Of a DNA stretch of 64,000 nucleotides, positions 15,918-25,546 are shown in pieces (the stretch's first letter is position 1; each line of letters opens with the position of its first letter). The stretch covers positions 3,273,142-3,337,141 of the forward strand of contig NZ_CM001792.1 of NCBI RefSeq assembly GCF_000340475.1, in the 5' to 3' direction. A program made the translations under genes and the position numbers. The notes under the pieces were generated by a model that saw nothing but the letters and a program-made list of their open reading frames with translations, made no database searches and was not told the DNA's origin. Source of the DNA: Oceanobacillus kimchii X50 (GTDB lineage Bacteria; Bacillota; Bacilli; Bacillales; Amphibacillaceae).

Positions 15918-18900
15918 TTATACGTTCACCTTATCTTTTTGTACTTTAATTTGATTGGTTTCCTCAAAAGCTTGTAGTTCTGCTTGATATTTAGTTAATC
16001 CTGTATTCATTAACATGGATATACGTTCTCTCATTGCTAAATATGCTTTTGGAATTACACGAATAAATGATGTTGAATATTTTTCCCAATACGAAAGGAT
16101 TCTTGCAGCATGACCACTATCTGTATATTCCACATGCTTTTCAATTGAATTGTATAAGTCTACCAATTCTTTTTCATCCGTAACACGTTCAACATGAACG
16201 AGAGAATTATTTACCATATTATTAAATTCGTCTTTTTCATCAAATACATAAGCAACTCCACCTGACATACCAGCAGCAAAGTTTCTACCGGTTTTTCCAA
16301 GGACGATTACTTGGCCACCAGTCATATATTCACAGCCATGATCACCGATACCTTCTACAACAATCGACGCTCCACTATTTCGAACTGCAAAACGTTCTCC
16401 TGCTATGCCTCGAATGTATGCTTCACCTGCAGATGCACCATAAAATGCGACGTTTCCTATGATAATATTCTTTTCGGGCTCAAATGTAACCGTTGAAGAT
16501 GGTCTAACGATTATTTTTCCACCAGACAATCCTTTACCAACAAAGTCATTGGCATCTCCTATTAATTTTAGAGACATTCCTTTTGGAATAAATGCACCGA
16601 AACTTTGTCCTGCGGAACCATTAAAGTTTAGTTTAATCGTATCTTCAGGTAAACCATGTTCACCATATTTTTCTGTAATCGCGTGACCTAATAAAGTCCC
16701 TGTTACACGGTTAATATTTCGAATGGCAACTGAAAATTCTATAGGTGTTCCATCTTCTATTGTCGATTCACAAATCGGTAGTAACTCCTGATAATCCAAT
16801 GTTTTATCAATACCATGATCCTGCTGTTGCGTTGCATACTGATCTATTTTAAAAGGTAGCTCCGGTCTATATAATAATGCAGATAAATCAATATCTTTCG
16901 CTTTCCAATGATCCAGCTGTTTTGCCTCTAGCACATCGGAGCGTCCAATCATTTCATTAATCGTACGGAAGCCAAGTGATGCCATAATCTCTCTGGCTTC
17001 TTGAGCGATAAATTGCATGAAATTAACGACATGATCCGGGTCACCAGAAAACTTTTCTCTTAAAGCAGGATTTTGTGTTGCAATTCCAACTGGGCAAGTG
17101 TCTAAGTGACAAACACGCATCATTACACAGCCTAATGCTACCAATGGCGCTGTAGAGAAGCCGTACTCTTCTGCTCCTAATAAAGCAGCAACAACTACAT
17201 CTCTACCAGTCATCATCTTACCGTCTGTTTCCACAGTAATACGGTCACGTAATCCGTTTAATAATAATGTTTGATGTGTTTCAGCCAAACCAATTTCCCA
17301 AGGAAGTCCAGTATGCTTCAAGCTAGTACGAGGTGCTGCACCTGTACCGCCATCATAACCACTAATCACAACATGGTCCGCTCTTCCTTTCGCTACACCT
17401 GCTGCAATTGTTCCAACTCCTACAGCTGCCACTAGTTTTACACTAATACGCGCATTAGGATTGGCATTTTTCAAGTTATAGATTAATTCCGCAAGATCTT
17501 CGATGGAATAAATATCGTGGTGAGGTGGTGGAGAGATTAATTCAACTCCAGGAGTTGATCCACGCACTTCCGCTACCCATGGGTATACTTTTTTGCCAGG
17601 GAGCTGGCCACCTTCACCTGGTTTGGCTCCTTGTGCTACTTTTATTTGAATCTCATCTGCATTTACTAAATAATTACTAGTTACACCAAAACGTCCAGAG
17701 GCAACTTGTTTTACGGCACTTCTTCTTAAGTCACCATTTTCATCTGGTATAAACCGATCGATGGACTCACCACCTTCTCCAGTATTACTGCGTCCACCTA
17801 ATCGATTCATTGCGATCGCTAAAGCTTCATGTGCTTCTTTACTAATCGATCCAAAAGACATTGCTCCTGTTTTAAATCGTTTTACAATATTTTCTACAGG
17901 CTCTACTTCTTCAATTGGTACCGGCGTCCTGTCTTTAAAATCTACTAATCCACGCAAGGATTGTAAGTTTAATGCATCATCGGTAAGCATATTAGAATAC
18001 TCTTTAAAGAGCTCGTAGTTATTGGATCTTACAGAATGTTGCAATGTTTGAATCGTCTGTGGATTATATTGATGATCTTCACCATTAACTCTGTATTGGA
18101 ACTCATCACCAGGTATTAAATTACGTTTTCCATCTCGAGCTTCTGCAAATGCTAGCTGATGTCTCATCATTGCTTCTTTTTCGATAGTATCAAGCTTAAT
18201 GCCCCCTAATCGAGAAGCTGTTCCAGTAAAGTAATAATCGGTAACATCCTGATGTATACCTACCGCCTCAAAAATTTGAGCACCACGATAACTTTGAATT
18301 GTAGAAATGCCCATTTTAGATAATATTTTGATAATTCCGTCAGTTACAGCAGTAATATATCTCGTATACGCCTCATCTACTGAATCTACCTTTATTTCAT
18401 CCGCTTGGAATAAATTAAAATACGTATCGAAAGCAAGATAAGGGTTAATCGCTTCTGCTCCATATCCTAATAAAGCTGCAAAATGATGTACCTCTCTAGG
18501 CTCTCCTGACTCAACTAATAAACTAACTTTCGTACGAACTCCCTTACGAATCAAATGATGATGCAAACCAGAAACTGCTAACAAGGCTGGAATTGCTGCT
18601 TGTTTCTCATTTACTCCCCTGTCTGACAGGATAAGTAAACTGACGCCTCTCTTCATTGCTCTATCCGCCTGTACAAATAGTGTATCAAGCGCTTCTTTCA
18701 TATTTCCTTCTTTTTCAGTATCAAACAATGTAGATAGCGTTTCTACGGATAGCCTTTCTAAGCGCTGATGTCGTATTGCTTCTAACTCTTCATTACGTAA
18801 AACGGGTGTCTCTAGACGAATATGTCTACAATTATCCGCTGTAGGCTTCGTTAAGTTCCCTTCAGCTCCGATTGTCGTCTCCACCATTGTAATTATCTTC

Positions 18901-20510
18901 TCTCGAATCGCATCCAAAGGTGGATTAGTTACTTGAGCAAACAGTTGTTTAAAGTAATTATATAGCAGTTGAGGGCGTTTCGATAAGACTGCTAAAGGCG
19001 AATCATACCCCATCGAACCTACTGGATCTTTTCCATCTGAAACTAATGGTTTCATAATTTTATTTAATTCTTCTTGTGTATAACCAAAAGCTAACTGCTG
19101 TTCTAACAATTTATCACCGTGGTTAACAGGATAATCACTTGTCGGTTTCGGAAGGTCTTGCAAATCAACTTTATTTTTTAGCCATTCTTTGTAAGGTTTT
19201 TCAGAGGATATTTGCATTTTTATCGTTTCATCAGGAACGATAACTCCTTTTTCTAAATCAACAAGTAACATTTTTCCTGGTGCTAAACGATCTTTATACA
19301 AGATATCATCAGCAAAAATATCTAATGCCCCTACTTCAGATCCTAAAACAACCATTCCATCCTTTGTAACATAATATCTTGCTGGTCTTAATCCATTCCG
19401 GTCTAAACATGCTCCGATTTGGCTTCCATTCGTAAACACTAGTGCAGCTGGACCGTCCCATGGTTCCATTAATGTACTATGATATTCATAAAAATCACGC
19501 TTTTCATCTTTAATATTGTCATCATTCGACCAAGGTTCTGGAACCATCATCATTGCCGTATGAGCTAATGATCTTCCTGAAAGATGTAAAAATTCAAATG
19601 TATTATCAAATATAGAGGAATCACTTCCATCTGTATCCATAACTGGTAATATTTTTTCCAAATCTTCTTCACTAAAATGATCAGATACACAGAGTTGTTC
19701 TCTGGCTTGCATCCAATTTACATTACCGCGTAACGTATTAAATTCTCCATTATGGATGGTATATCGATTAGGGTGAGATCTTTTCCAACTTGGGAATGTG
19801 TTGGTACTAAAGCGTGAGTGAACGAGTGCTAACGCAGATTTAAAATCTGGATGGTTGAGGTCAATATAGTAGGCATCTAATTGTTCCGGTACTAACATAC
19901 CTTTATAAACAATTGTTCTTGTAGATAAACTACAAATGTATACATCCTCATATTCTGGTTGACCTGCAACAATATTTTCGATGCATTTACGTATCACAAA
20001 TAATCTACGTTCAAATTCCATCTGATCCTTAATGCTATCCGAGCATTGAATAAAAAATTGTCGAACCGATGGAGCACTCTTAGATGCAACTTTCCCTATA
20101 AAAGATTCATTCGTTGGTACAGGCCTCCAGCCTAGAAATGTTTGTCCTTCATCTTCAACAATTTGTTCTATCATTTTTCTACAAGTCATTCTTAATTGAC
20201 GATCTCTAGGTAAGAAAATCATCCCTACGCCATAGTCACCTTCACGAGGTAAGTGAATATTCTCTTTCACACATTGAAGTTGAAAGAAACGATCGGGTAT
20301 TTGGGTCATAATACCAGCCCCATCACCCGTGCTTGTATCTGCTGATTGTCCACCTCGATGTTCTAGGTTACACAATATATTAATCGCATTTTGTACTATA
20401 TTGTGAGTTTTCTTACCATTTATATTGGCAATCATCCCTATTCCACATGCTTCATGTTCAAAGTCTGGATGATATAGTCCCTGTTGATCAGGATATCCTT
20501 GTTTACTCAT
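15918..20510 (-). CDS. gltB: Glutamate synthase large subunit
   Basis: 1530 residues. Domain order is a class II glutamine amidotransferase with catalytic C22 (HEACGIGMIANI) exposed after propeptide cleavage, a central linker, an FMN-binding (beta/alpha)8 synthase domain, a [3Fe-4S] site CHLDTCPVG, and a C-terminal beta-helix (GXXGXXXG repeats such as GGQVIVLGKTGRNFAAGMSGG). It makes two glutamates from glutamine and 2-oxoglutarate with GltD. I chose ATG 20510, eight bases after GAGAGGAG, which leaves the usual ~20-residue propeptide; the longer frame to 20570 has no such site. An extended -10 TGATATAAT is at 20587-20595. No gltC regulator is adjacent, unlike B. subtilis. Confidence 0.97.
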   Translation of the reverse strand: MSKQGYPDQQGLYHPDFEHEACGIGMIANINGKKTHNIVQNAINILCNLEHRGGQSADTSTGDGAGIMTQIPDRFFQLQCVKENIHLPREGDYGVGMIFLPRDRQLRMTCRKMIEQIVEDEGQTFLGWRPVPTNESFIGKVASKSAPSVRQFFIQCSDSIKDQMEFERRLFVIRKCIENIVAGQPEYEDVYICSLSTRTIVYKGMLVPEQLDAYYIDLNHPDFKSALALVHSRFSTNTFPSWKRSHPNRYTIHNGEFNTLRGNVNWMQAREQLCVSDHFSEEDLEKILPVMDTDGSDSSIFDNTFEFLHLSGRSLAHTAMMMVPEPWSNDDNIKDEKRDFYEYHSTLMEPWDGPAALVFTNGSQIGACLDRNGLRPARYYVTKDGMVVLGSEVGALDIFADDILYKDRLAPGKMLLVDLEKGVIVPDETIKMQISSEKPYKEWLKNKVDLQDLPKPTSDYPVNHGDKLLEQQLAFGYTQEELNKIMKPLVSDGKDPVGSMGYDSPLAVLSKRPQLLYNYFKQLFAQVTNPPLDAIREKIITMVETTIGAEGNLTKPTADNCRHIRLETPVLRNEELEAIRHQRLERLSVETLSTLFDTEKEGNMKEALDTLFVQADRAMKRGVSLLILSDRGVNEKQAAIPALLAVSGLHHHLIRKGVRTKVSLLVESGEPREVHHFAALLGYGAEAINPYLAFDTYFNLFQADEIKVDSVDEAYTRYITAVTDGIIKILSKMGISTIQSYRGAQIFEAVGIHQDVTDYYFTGTASRLGGIKLDTIEKEAMMRHQLAFAEARDGKRNLIPGDEFQYRVNGEDHQYNPQTIQTLQHSVRSNNYELFKEYSNMLTDDALNLQSLRGLVDFKDRTPVPIEEVEPVENIVKRFKTGAMSFGSISKEAHEALAIAMNRLGGRSNTGEGGESIDRFIPDENGDLRRSAVKQVASGRFGVTSNYLVNADEIQIKVAQGAKPGEGGQLPGKKVYPWVAEVRGSTPGVELISPPPHHDIYSIEDLAELIYNLKNANPNARISVKLVAAVGVGTIAAGVAKGRADHVVISGYDGGTGAAPRTSLKHTGLPWEIGLAETHQTLLLNGLRDRITVETDGKMMTGRDVVVAALLGAEEYGFSTAPLVALGCVMMRVCHLDTCPVGIATQNPALREKFSGDPDHVVNFMQFIAQEAREIMASLGFRTINEMIGRSDVLEAKQLDHWKAKDIDLSALLYRPELPFKIDQYATQQQDHGIDKTLDYQELLPICESTIEDGTPIEFSVAIRNINRVTGTLLGHAITEKYGEHGLPEDTIKLNFNGSAGQSFGAFIPKGMSLKLIGDANDFVGKGLSGGKIIVRPSSTVTFEPEKNIIIGNVAFYGASAGEAYIRGIAGERFAVRNSGASIVVEGIGDHGCEYMTGGQVIVLGKTGRNFAAGMSGGVAYVFDEKDEFNNMVNNSLVHVERVTDEKELVDLYNSIEKHVEYTDSGHAARILSYWEKYSTSFIRVIPKAYLAMRERISMLMNTGLTKYQAELQAFEETNQIKVQKDKVNV

Positions 20511-20586
20511 CACAACAGCTCCTCTCTTGTATAGTTTCCGTTTTAAATCAATCTGTTTTTTGAAGGACAACGCATGTTGTTTTGTT

Positions 20587-20595
20587 ATTATATCA
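20587..20595 (-). promoter_or_regulatory. Extended -10 promoter of gltBD
   Basis: Minus-strand TGATATAAT (TG-n-TATAAT) 77 bases before the gltB ATG. The -35 (TTTATG, 18-bp spacing) is poor, as is common for extended -10 promoters. Confidence 0.5.
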
Positions 20596-20957
20596 TAAAT
20601 TCAATTTAGACATAAAATTCTGATTACATGTTTTTATTGATTTATTCTTGCTTCTCAAAATGTAATCGCTACCATCGTTAACATATTAACTTTTAAATTT
20701 TTAAAATTTTTTATGCTAAAAATCGATTTCGAATCAGATATGGCGTAATTGAGCCTGAATACTACTATTCTTATTACTGATTTATCAAACAGTCGTTTTC
20801 TTTTTCAATTTTTAAGAACATTCTTTTTTCGTAAGTTAGTTGATTTTTCCTATTATTCCGTTATATTGGTAACTCTCATAATCCCAAACAAATAAGTAGA
20901 CTCTAAAAGAAGAAACACTTATCATTGTTCTCATAACCTAGAAAGCAAGGAGGTTAC
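20596..20957. other. Divergent gltB / LLM intergenic region
   Basis: AT-rich with no coding sequence. On the + strand TTGATT (20840-20845), a 16-bp spacer and TATATT (20862-20867) could be the promoter of the LLM oxidoreductase. No operator recognised. Confidence 0.4.
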
Positions 20958-20960
20958 TTG

Positions 20961-21980
20961 ATGTTAACAAACAACGAACACAAAACATTTCAAGATATAC
21001 CACTCTCTGTATTAGATTTAGCACCTATTGTTCAAGGTTCTAATGCCAAACAAGCTTTCCAAGACAGTGTGCGATTAGCACAACATGTAGAAAAGTTAGG
21101 TTTCAATCGTTATTGGCTAGCAGAGCATCACAATATGCAGGGTATTGGTAGTTCTGCAACGTCGGTTCTAATAGGACATATAGCTGGTCATACTAATCAT
21201 ATGCGTATTGGATCCGGCGGAGTAATGTTGCCGAATCATGCTACTCTTGTGATTGCAGAGCAATTTGGAACATTGGAATCTCTATATCCAGGACGAATTG
21301 ATCTTGGTCTGGGTAGAGCTCCTGGAAGCGACCAAGCTACTGCCTACGCATTAAGAAGAACGTTACATGCAGGATCTGAAGAGTTCCCAATGCAAGTAAA
21401 CGAACTTCAAGATTATTTTTCTAATGATCCTGTATCACAAGTAAAAGCAGTTCCTGGTCAGGGCTTGGATATTCCCATATGGTTACTAGGATCTAGTGAC
21501 TTTAGCGCTCGATTAGCAGCTGAAAAAGGACTTCCTTTCTCATTTGCTTCTCATTTCGCACCACAGTATACAGTACCAGCGATACAGTTATATCGAAGAA
21601 ATTTCCAGCCATCTACAATAATGGATAAGCCTTATGCAATGGTGGGGATAAATGTTATTGCCGCAGATACGGATGAAGAAGCAGATTACTTAGCTAACTC
21701 CCACCGTATTCAATTTCTTAATTTACGTAGAGGAAAAGAATCGAAGCTTCAGCCACCTGTAGAGAATATGGACACCATATGGTCTCCAATGGAGAAAGCT
21801 GCTGTCGAAGAATCTCTTGATCCTCGTACAACGATAGTCGGCAGTAAAGAAACAATCAAAAAAGGAATCGAAGCATTTCGTAAAGAAACAGATGCTGACG
21901 AGATGATTATTACCTCCCAAATATATGATATGAAGGCACGTCTTCGCTCTTATGAGATTATTGGAGAGATTATGGATTAA
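20961..21980 (+). CDS. LLM class (bacterial luciferase-like) flavin-dependent oxidoreductase
   Basis: 339 residues of the luciferase-like monooxygenase fold. Markers are LSVLDLAPI near the N-terminus, [66 protein letters not shown], and [10 protein letters not shown], the MsnO8/YvbT-type group. Such enzymes use reduced FMN or F420; bacilli of this type would use FMNH2 from a partner reductase. Substrate unknown. ATG 20961 follows AGGAGG at good distance; a TTG lies directly before it. Single-gene unit followed by a MITE-like element. Confidence 0.88.
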   Translation: MLTNNEHKTFQDIPLSVLDLAPIVQGSNAKQAFQDSVRLAQHVEKLGFNRYWLAEHHNMQGIGSSATSVLIGHIAGHTNHMRIGSGGVMLPNHATLVIAEQFGTLESLYPGRIDLGLGRAPGSDQATAYALRRTLHAGSEEFPMQVNELQDYFSNDPVSQVKAVPGQGLDIPIWLLGSSDFSARLAAEKGLPFSFASHFAPQYTVPAIQLYRRNFQPSTIMDKPYAMVGINVIAADTDEEADYLANSHRIQFLNLRRGKESKLQPPVENMDTIWSPMEKAAVEESLDPRTTIVGSKETIKKGIEAFRKETDADEMIITSQIYDMKARLRSYEIIGEIMD

Positions 21981-21986
21981 CATTAA

Positions 21987-22290
21987 AATATCCGAACCAT
22001 CCTAGGTTGGCACAAAAGTATTTACTCAAAAGATAATCTGAATGAACTGGTTATGATACTCGTTTCAGAAATGTACTCTGCTTATCCTAAGGCGGCCGGT
22101 GAGCCTCCGAATGCCTATGCATCGGGGCCTCACTCCCACAGGACAAGGAAGACCTAGGCAGCATTGCAACACACGGAAAATCGTCTTTTGATTTCAAGGA
22201 GTCTCCGTATATTTCTTACGCTTATTTTAGCTATCATTCGTCTTTTGACCAAAATCTTTTGTTATAACTTATTCTCTTGGTTCGGATATT
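21987..22290. mobile_element. MITE-like element, family A copy 1
   Basis: A 304-bp non-coding element bounded by perfect 13-bp inverted ends AATATCCGAACCA (21987-21999) and TGGTTCGGATATT (22278-22290). Interior blocks recur at 56774-56971: CAAAGTATTTAC, TCAAAAGATAA, TACTCNGCTTATCCTAAGG, GCGGCNGGTGAGC, TATATTTC, and CGTCTTTTGAC. This copy holds an extra ~90 bp insert rich in hairpin sequence. No transposase frame, so any movement would be in trans. Confidence 0.6.
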
Positions 22291-22468
22291 ATATATATAT
22301 ATTTGAATCAATTTTGTAACTGCTATGTCTATTTAAAAAAACGACTATTTGGTAATAGTTTTATTTCATGTTCGGAATATAGGAAAAAACAATGACTTCT
22401 ATTATACTGGAAACCGCGACTCTTCTAAAGCCAAAAAAACTCATTATGGGACTGACTCGTTTTTTTGA
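22291..22468. other. AT-rich spacer and possible terminator of the P450 gene
   Basis: Holds a (TA)n tract after the MITE and, at about 22430-22462, AAAAAAAC/GTTTTTTT arms that may end the P450 transcript. The stem is AT-only and weak. Confidence 0.35.
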
Positions 22469-23716
22469 TTATCCTTTATTCCGTATATTTTGCAATCTAA
22501 TTTTACTAGGTTGAGCAGGGATTTGATTGAGCTTAAAATTCAAGTCTTGATCAGGCAAATCATAATCTAATTGCAACAAGTACTCCAAGCTTATTCGCAT
22601 CATTTGTGTTGTTATCTCCTCTCCCACACAACGGTGACCGAACTCTAAGTCACCCGCCCCTTGTGGAATAAGTCTGTAACGGTCTTTTTCATCTAAAAAT
22701 TGAAACCGTTCAGGTACAAAATTTTCTGGTTCATCCCACGTATCTGGATGATGATTAGATCCGTATAAATCTAGCAAGACAAGTCTGTTTTTTGGAAAAT
22801 AGATATCTTCCCAAATAAAACTCTCTCGTGCCTTTGCTATAACAAAAGGAACTGCAGGATAAAATCTCTTCACTTCTTGAATAAACCAGCTGACATATTG
22901 TGAATCTTTACGAAGTCTTTGCCTTACATTTGGATTTTCTAGTAATGCTAATTGACTAAAACAAGCATATCTTGTAATTGCAACAAACGGACGTATTATA
23001 TTTAATACCTCTTCCGCAGCATTTGGAATAGATAATAATTTACCGTTAGAACGTTCATACCAAGCTAATTGATACAAGGGAGATTGCTCTTGTGGGTGGA
23101 TTCTACCTGTTCGTACTTGTCTAATAATGTAAGATATCCATTTAAGCGCCCGCTTTTTCGCTTGATTTCCCTGGAAATAATTTAATCCTTTGTTTGTAAA
23201 AGCCGTCAGCATGGAACGAATATCTTTTGTACGTAAGGAAACATTTTTGGCATACAAAGGAATGCCTATCCAATTACAAACAATAATGGTGAATAATTGT
23301 TCCAATTCATCTAACAATACTACTTCACCAGTTTGTTCCCAACGTTCTATAGCAATTTTCCATTGATTCCTGCTAATTTGTTCTAGTTTTATTCGCTGTT
23401 CTTCATTCATTACATTTATCAGCATTTGTTTTCGTTTATGATGTTGTCCATCATCGAATTGAAATACACTATTCTTTCCAATGATTACATCTGCTACATT
23501 TTTGGGAATTGCACCATAACGAATAAAACGGGATGAATCGTAGAATAACTCAGCCGCTTTAGGTCCACGCATTGCTATAAACTTTTTTCCAAGTATCTTC
23601 GTTTCTACAACATCTGAGTTAAATTGATTCATACGATTGGAGAGAAATAAATACCCTTCATTCATCCAAGCAACTGTATGATCAAGACCTTCTTCTTTTG
23701 GTATTGGTTTTACCAT
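22469..23716 (-). CDS. CYP152-type cytochrome P450 (fatty-acid peroxygenase)
   Basis: 415 residues. The haem-binding loop is FGHRCVGE near residue 365, in the context LIPQGAGDLEFGHRCVGE, the CYP152 form (QGGGD..GHRCPGE in BSbeta). The I-helix carries IIRPFVAITRYA instead of the usual acid-alcohol pair; this RP pair is diagnostic of H2O2-using peroxygenases, in which the substrate carboxylate does the acid work. EVKRFYP is the ExxR equivalent. It would hydroxylate (alpha or beta) or decarboxylate fatty acids with peroxide. ATG 23716 follows AGGAGG. The wrbA-like gene upstream has its own terminator. Confidence 0.9.
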   Translation of the reverse strand: MVKPIPKEEGLDHTVAWMNEGYLFLSNRMNQFNSDVVETKILGKKFIAMRGPKAAELFYDSSRFIRYGAIPKNVADVIIGKNSVFQFDDGQHHKRKQMLINVMNEEQRIKLEQISRNQWKIAIERWEQTGEVVLLDELEQLFTIIVCNWIGIPLYAKNVSLRTKDIRSMLTAFTNKGLNYFQGNQAKKRALKWISYIIRQVRTGRIHPQEQSPLYQLAWYERSNGKLLSIPNAAEEVLNIIRPFVAITRYACFSQLALLENPNVRQRLRKDSQYVSWFIQEVKRFYPAVPFVIAKARESFIWEDIYFPKNRLVLLDLYGSNHHPDTWDEPENFVPERFQFLDEKDRYRLIPQGAGDLEFGHRCVGEEITTQMMRISLEYLLQLDYDLPDQDLNFKLNQIPAQPSKIRLQNIRNKG

Positions 23717-23769
23717 GGCAATATCCTCCTACTATTTGTAGCATTCCCTTATCCAATATATTAAAACGA

Positions 23770-23810
23770 AAAAAAGAGCTTATCAACGTTTAACGCTAAT
23801 CAGCTCTACA
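23770..23810 (-). terminator. Intrinsic terminator of the WrbA-type gene
   Basis: Minus-strand AGAGCTGATTAGCGTT and AACGTTGATAAGCTCT fold into a long imperfect stem followed by TTTTTTT. Confidence 0.85.
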
Positions 23811-23814
23811 AACA

Positions 23815-24414
23815 TTACTCTGAAATTATTTTTTTAGTTATTTCAATTAATCTTTTTGTCTGTACAGAAACTGCAGGTTGAACATCCTTTGTAAAGTTCC
23901 CATCTTGATCTACCGTAGCACTTGCTCCATATGGATTACCACCTGTGGTGAAAAGTACTGGGTCAGTATATCCAGGAGGAACAATAATCGCTCCCCAGTG
24001 CATTAATGAAGTATAAAAACTTAAGATACTTGCCTCTTGTCCTCCATGGTCATTTTGAGCAGAAGACATTGCACTGACAGTCTTATTTATTAAAGCGCCT
24101 TTTGCCCAAAGCCCTCCCTGTATATCTAAGAATTGTTTCATTTGCGACGCATAGCCTCCAAACCGAGTAGCCGTGCTAAAAAGTATTGCATCCGCCCATT
24201 CTAGTTCATCCGAAGAAGCCACTGGTATATCCTTTGTTTCTTCTACGTTCTTTTTCCAAGCTGGATTAGATTCGATTGCTTGATGTGGAGCCAGTTCTTG
24301 AACTTTTAAAACTTTCACTTCAGCTCCTGCTTCTTTCCCGGCTTCTTCTGCCCACTTTGCCATCTGATAATTTGTTCCAGTTGCACTATAATATATAATC
24401 GCTAATTTAACCAC
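23815..24414 (-). CDS. wrbA: WrbA-type NAD(P)H:quinone oxidoreductase
   Basis: 199-residue tetrameric flavodoxin-like quinone reductase (type IV). FMN phosphate loop YYSATGTNYQMA near residues 8-19, FMN ring contact STATRFGGYASQMKQFLD near 80, and MSSAQNDHGGQEASILSFYTSLMHWGAIIVPPGY, the WrbA signature with its HGGQE motif. It reduces quinones by two electrons, limiting semiquinone stress. The start codon is GTG at 24414, with AAAGGGG seven bases upstream. Single-gene unit. Confidence 0.92.
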   Translation of the reverse strand: MVKLAIIYYSATGTNYQMAKWAEEAGKEAGAEVKVLKVQELAPHQAIESNPAWKKNVEETKDIPVASSDELEWADAILFSTATRFGGYASQMKQFLDIQGGLWAKGALINKTVSAMSSAQNDHGGQEASILSFYTSLMHWGAIIVPPGYTDPVLFTTGGNPYGASATVDQDGNFTKDVQPAVSVQTKRLIEITKKIISE

Positions 24415-24783
24415 TTTATAACCCCTTTAAAACTTATTTTCTATATTTACTTTCTCCATCTATGTGAGGAACTATACGAAGATAAAGGTGAAAGCGATCG
24501 TTTAGCAACGCAGCGAGTGATTCGACAGTAGTAGAACTTCCTTTTCCTTTGAGATAAAGGTATCACGATGAGGTGCTCACCCAAGGGTATAAGTGCGACT
24601 AAGCCTCATATAATACATTCGGCAGTCTTCTTTTCACCGCAAGGGTATAAGTGCGACTAAGCCTCATATAATACATTCGGCAGTCTTCTTTATCGTAGGG
24701 CGATTCGTGAAGTCACCTAGTTGATGGACGATGGAGTCAAAAGTGGCTATTTAATTATTTCGTTATCCACAAGTACCTAATTT
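24415..24783. other. Repeat-rich intergenic region between wrbA and mrpG
   Basis: No supported gene. Contains a 58-bp tandem duplication (24583-24691) inside what may be a larger dispersed repeat with mirrored ends (ACGAAGATAAAG near 24475, CTTCTTTATCGT near 24686). Confidence 0.5.
24583..24691 (+). repeat. Tandem direct repeat, period 58 bp, two copies
   Basis: Two identical 51-bp units start at 24583 and 24641 (AAGGGTATAAGTGCGACTAA at each start, GGCAGTCTTCTTT at each end), separated by a 7-base TTCACCG spacer. Identity is complete over the 51 bp, so the duplication is recent. Confidence 0.9.
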
Positions 24784-24813
24784 AAAAACTCCACCCAAGG
24801 AATGGATGGAGTC
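24784..24813 (-). terminator. Intrinsic terminator of the mrp operon
   Basis: Minus-strand ACTCCATCC/GGGTGGAGT stem followed by TTTTAAATT, directly after the mrpG stop. Confidence 0.8.
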
Positions 24814-25269
24814 TCAACTATTCACGTTTCTCTCTGCGTTCGAATCATTTTTGTCTATTTTTTCAACATTTACTTCATCTGTATTTTCTTTAAATTCCTC
24901 TATACTTTTCTTTTCTTCTTGCGTTTCTTCTTGGACTTCCTTGATAACATCCTTTAATTCGTCTTCTATTGTTGTATCAGCCATTTTCACACTCGCACGG
25001 TAAGCCGCTCTTGTTATTAAATGTCCAGCCACTGGAGCAGTTAAGAATACAAAAGCTATACCTAATAAAAGACGTACACTATAAAACCCTTGTTCAGAAG
25101 CAAAGTAAATAAAAGCGCCTAATAAAGTCATCAAGACTGCTAAAGTAGAACTTTTTGTACCAGCATGAGAGCGAGTATATACATCGGGGAAGCGAATTAT
25201 TCCGATTGCACTAATTACTGCCATAATTGCTCCACCTAACATAAATAGTGCTGCAACAAATTCAATCAT
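24814..25269 (-). CDS. mrpG: Na+/H+ antiporter subunit G
   Basis: 151 residues. Three membrane helices (FVAALFMLGGAIMAVISAIGIIRFPDVYTRSHAGTKSSTLAVLMTLLGAFIYF, then LLLGIAFVFLTAPVAGHLITRAAY) with the conserved RFPDVYTRSHAGTKSSTLG-like loop of MrpG/MnhG. The tail from about residue 100 is strongly charged (EVQEETQEEKKSIEEFKENTDEVN) and longer than in most MrpG. Last gene of mrpABCDEFG. ATG 25269 overlaps the mrpF stop by eight bases, which points to coupled translation. Confidence 0.93.
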   Translation of the reverse strand: MIEFVAALFMLGGAIMAVISAIGIIRFPDVYTRSHAGTKSSTLAVLMTLLGAFIYFASEQGFYSVRLLLGIAFVFLTAPVAGHLITRAAYRASVKMADTTIEDELKDVIKEVQEETQEEKKSIEEFKENTDEVNVEKIDKNDSNAERNVNS

Positions 25270-25546
25270 TTCGTTTCCGCTCAATGATAACCCCCCTCTC
25301 AATATATTTCGAGAAGGCAATCGTACTTATAAAAGCAAGAATTGCAAGTATTAAAATAACCTCTAGATAAGCTTTTGTTCCCTGAAGCACAGATATTATT
25401 GCTATGGATGATACAAGCATAACACCGATCATATCTAAAGCCACAACACGATCAGGTAGGCTAGGCCCAATAATAATGCGGTATGCACTTATCGCTATTC
25501 CAATACCATACAAAGTTAGTGCTGCAATTAACATACCTTGAATCAT
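25262..25546 (-). CDS. mrpF: Na+/H+ antiporter subunit F
   Basis: 94 residues, three membrane helices: MLIAALTLYGIGIAISAYRIIIGPSLPDRVVALDMIGVMLVSSIAII...VILILAILAFISTIAFSKYIERG. GPSLPDRVVALD is the MrpF family signature. Essential small subunit of the Mrp complex. Its ATG overlaps the mrpE stop (TGATG); an in-frame GTG one codon earlier is possible. Confidence 0.94.
   Translation of the reverse strand: MIQGMLIAALTLYGIGIAISAYRIIIGPSLPDRVVALDMIGVMLVSSIAIISVLQGTKAYLEVILILAILAFISTIAFSKYIERGVIIERKRND

Noticed and set aside
20511..20570. Longer gltB reading frame
   Set aside because: It would place an unneeded 20 residues before the propeptide and skip the GAGAGGAG site that fits ATG 20510.
22080..22200. 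Possible small structured RNA in the GC-richer centre of the family A element
   Set aside because: The sequence is a repeat shared with 56774-56971, without promoter or terminator of its own; treated as part of the MITE-like element.
24575..24700. CRISPR-like array
   Set aside because: Only two directly repeated 51-bp units with a 7-base gap; no regular spacers and no cas genes.
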